DNA of 7,122 nucleotides from Deltaproteobacteria bacterium (GTDB taxonomy: Bacteria > Desulfobacterota > Anaeroferrophillalia > Anaeroferrophillales > Tharpellaceae): the NCBI GenBank assembly GCA_030595135.1, contig JAUVDU010000074.1:1-7122 (forward strand), in the 5' to 3' direction. Below are positions 5,850 to 7,122 of this stretch, piece by piece (the first letter of the stretch is position 1; each line of letters starts with the position of its first letter). Under the pieces are notes generated by a model. The model did no database searches. It saw only the letters and a program-made list of their open reading frames with translations, and was not told where the DNA came from. The translations under genes were made by a program, and so were the position numbers.

Positions 5850-6935
5850 ATGCAGATGACAATTCCAACACGAAAAGAAGTTATTAAGGATCTCAAGAAG
5901 CAGGGAGGATTAGTGGCAGCCGTACTACCTATCCACTATTCTCGCGCCTTGCTGCGGGCTTTTGCTATTTATCCGGTTGAAGTTTGGGGGCCGCCAAAAA
6001 TAGATGCGAGCCTTGGCGGTGCGCACCTGCAACCCTATGTCTGCTCCATTGTCCACAACGCTCTTTCATTTTTAAAAATGGGCGGACTCAATATAGCCGA
6101 CCTGATCCTGATTCCGCATACCTGTGATTCACTGCAGGGCCTGACCTCGGTTCTTATAGATTTAATCAAGCCCGAACAAACAATCATCCCCCTCTACCTG
6201 CCTCGAGGACAACGCGAAGAGGATGTAACTTTTCTGGCCGATGAATTACGCTCTCTCTACACTCGTTTGTCTGATTTAACCGGAAAACACCCGACAAATG
6301 AAGATTTACTGGCCGCAATTAAGCGGGAGGAGATGAGCGATTTACTTTTAGCCAAGCTATACAAAAACAGACAACAGATGGCTTTAAGCAACCTGGGTTT
6401 TTATCGATTGGTGCGTTCACGAGAATATCTGCCGGCCGAACATTTTTCCAATCTGGCCGAAAAAAACCTGCAAACCGCCGCAAAAAAGCCGCCAAAAGGC
6501 ATTCCGATAATCCTTTCCGGCATTCTTCCGGAACCAATGGAAGTATTAAATATAATTGACGAAATGAACGGGCAAGTTGTTGCTGACGATTTAGCCTGCT
6601 GCGGTCGACGCCTCTACGAACCGGGAGTCAGCCCGGAACCCTTCCGACGCATGGCCGAACGTATTATCTACGCCCCTCCCGATCCCACCCGGGGCAACTC
6701 GATTGAAGAACGGGTTAAATATCTGACCACGATGGCGCAAAGCAACGGAGCTCGAGGAGTTATTTTCTATGAGGTTAAATTCTGCGAGCCCGAGCTCTTT
6801 GACCTGCCTAATCTACGCGCTGCTCTCAAAGAACAGGGACTGGCTTCGATTATCATCGAAGTCGACATCAATAATTCCCTGCCTCGTCAGGTGGCTACCC
6901 GGATTGGTGCATTCTTGGAAATGCTGGAAAATTAA
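5850..6935 (+). CDS. 2-hydroxyacyl-CoA dehydratase family Fe-S protein (HgdB/HadC/YjiM-like)
   Basis: Members of this family hold a [4Fe-4S] or double-cubane cluster and catalyse radical dehydration of 2-hydroxyacyl-CoA, benzoyl-CoA reduction or other low-potential reductions. They are driven by a separate ATP-dependent activase. The 361-residue protein fits the single-subunit length. Its cysteines lie at family-like places: Cys65 (QPYVCSIVHNAL), Cys92 (IPHTCDSLQG), Cys250-Cys251 (ADDLACCGRRLY) and Cys312 (EVKFCEPELFDLPNLR). The C-terminal LASIIIEVDIN (331-341) before the last helix is also typical. The protein is soluble and cytoplasmic. No activase or partner subunit is present in the window, so the substrate cannot be named; YjiM-like or double-cubane proteins of unknown role are real alternatives to a true dehydratase. 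A weak GGGA lies 5 nt before the ATG at 5850, and a second ATG two codons on is a possible alternative start. Confidence 0.8.
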   Translation: MQMTIPTRKEVIKDLKKQGGLVAAVLPIHYSRALLRAFAIYPVEVWGPPKIDASLGGAHLQPYVCSIVHNALSFLKMGGLNIADLILIPHTCDSLQGLTSVLIDLIKPEQTIIPLYLPRGQREEDVTFLADELRSLYTRLSDLTGKHPTNEDLLAAIKREEMSDLLLAKLYKNRQQMALSNLGFYRLVRSREYLPAEHFSNLAEKNLQTAAKKPPKGIPIILSGILPEPMEVLNIIDEMNGQVVADDLACCGRRLYEPGVSPEPFRRMAERIIYAPPDPTRGNSIEERVKYLTTMAQSNGARGVIFYEVKFCEPELFDLPNLRAALKEQGLASIIIEVDINNSLPRQVATRIGAFLEMLEN

Positions 6936-6940
6936 AAATA

Positions 6941-7005
6941 CGTAAATTCCGGGGACACAATCCCGATTTCCTTTGGAGAATCAGGTTATGTCCCCGGAAT
7001 TTACG
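6941..7005. repeat. REP-like palindrome: 17-bp perfect inverted repeat with structured loop
   Basis: CGTAAATTCCGGGGACA (6941-6957) is the exact reverse complement of 6989-7005. The 31-nt loop also pairs imperfectly (GATTTCC near 6965-6971 with GGAGAATC at 6975-6982), giving one long hairpin of about 65 nt. It lies 5 nt after the stop of the dehydratase-family gene. No T-tract follows on the plus strand, so it is not a standard intrinsic terminator, though it could protect mRNA 3' ends. I associate ATTCCGGGGACA palindromes with REP elements moved by REP-associated tyrosine transposases; this attribution is from memory. No flanking target duplication is visible. Confidence 0.75.
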
Positions 7006-7058
7006 GGTCAGCTAAACAGTTACAAAAATACAAATTTGGGAGATTTACGGCTGTGGGA

Positions 7059-7122
7059 ATGAGTGATTCGTTAAAATATTACTGGAATGTAAAAGTTGTT
7101 GGAGAGCCCTTTTTACGCTGGC
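7059..7122 (+). CDS. Possible 5' fragment of an unidentified gene, cut by right edge
   Basis: An ATG at 7059 opens a frame that stays open to the window end (21 codons, starting MSDSLKYYWNV). A GGGAG at 7038-7042 lies 16 nt upstream of this ATG, too far; a GTG at 7053 in the same frame would be 10 nt from it. The frame is also open upstream through the palindrome, so openness alone is weak evidence. I do not recognise the residues. The rest of 7006-7122 shows nothing else. Confidence 0.2.
   Translation, partial: MSDSLKYYWNVKVVGEPFLRW

Noticed and set aside
6319..6537. Minus-strand reading frame of 72 codons
   Set aside because: Antisense shadow within the dehydratase-family gene.
6941..7005. 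Intrinsic terminator for the dehydratase-family gene
   Set aside because: The hairpin is strong but no T-run follows on the plus strand; it fits a REP-type palindrome better.
3331..7005. CRISPR-like repeats
   Set aside because: The two palindromes are single, different in sequence and not spaced in an array.

Overview
The window looks like chromosomal DNA of a Gram-negative anaerobe, most likely a Desulfuromonas/Geobacter-type or related Desulfobacterota (former Deltaproteobacteria). This is inferred from a heptose kinase (LPS core), a DUF4416 protein (a family I associate mainly with these bacteria), an FdhD homologue and a 2-hydroxyacyl-CoA dehydratase-family Fe-S protein, plus palindromic intergenic repeats. 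No phage, plasmid, CRISPR array, tRNA or rRNA gene is visible.

The left two thirds (1-4866) is one minus-strand gene train. In transcription order it is tadA, era, [palindromic insertion element], hldA, DUF4416, dapF, dapA, with dapA running off the left edge. Apart from the era-hldA gap, junctions are 1 to 19 nt, so this reads as an operon. It joins tRNA wobble editing (TadA), 30S ribosome maturation (Era), ADP-heptose synthesis for LPS (HldA) and the meso-diaminopimelate/lysine branch (DapA, DapF).

The era-hldA junction is the best find. A 151-bp palindromic, MITE-like element sits exactly there, flanked by a direct repeat (AATTAT, extendable to ATCAATTAT). Removing the element and one repeat copy in silico gives era-TGA, a 14-nt gap carrying an AAGG ribosome site, and the hldA ATG. 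The insertion therefore split an ancestral tight junction without damaging either gene. It also shows that the hldA start is the ATG at 3308 rather than an upstream in-frame TTG.

An 85-nt divergent region (4867-4951) separates this train from plus-strand genes. The first is an FdhD-family protein that lacks the two CxxC cysteines used for sulfur transfer in E. coli FdhD. After a 124-nt AT-rich gap comes a 361-residue 2-hydroxyacyl-CoA dehydratase-family protein with five cysteines at family-typical positions. No activase or second subunit lies inside the window. A perfect 17-bp inverted repeat of REP type follows it, and the last ~115 nt hold only a possible fragment of a gene running off the right edge.

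Most genes here are ordinary housekeeping genes. The items worth a second look are the element with its target duplication, the cysteine-less FdhD, and the FdhD/dehydratase-family pairing.
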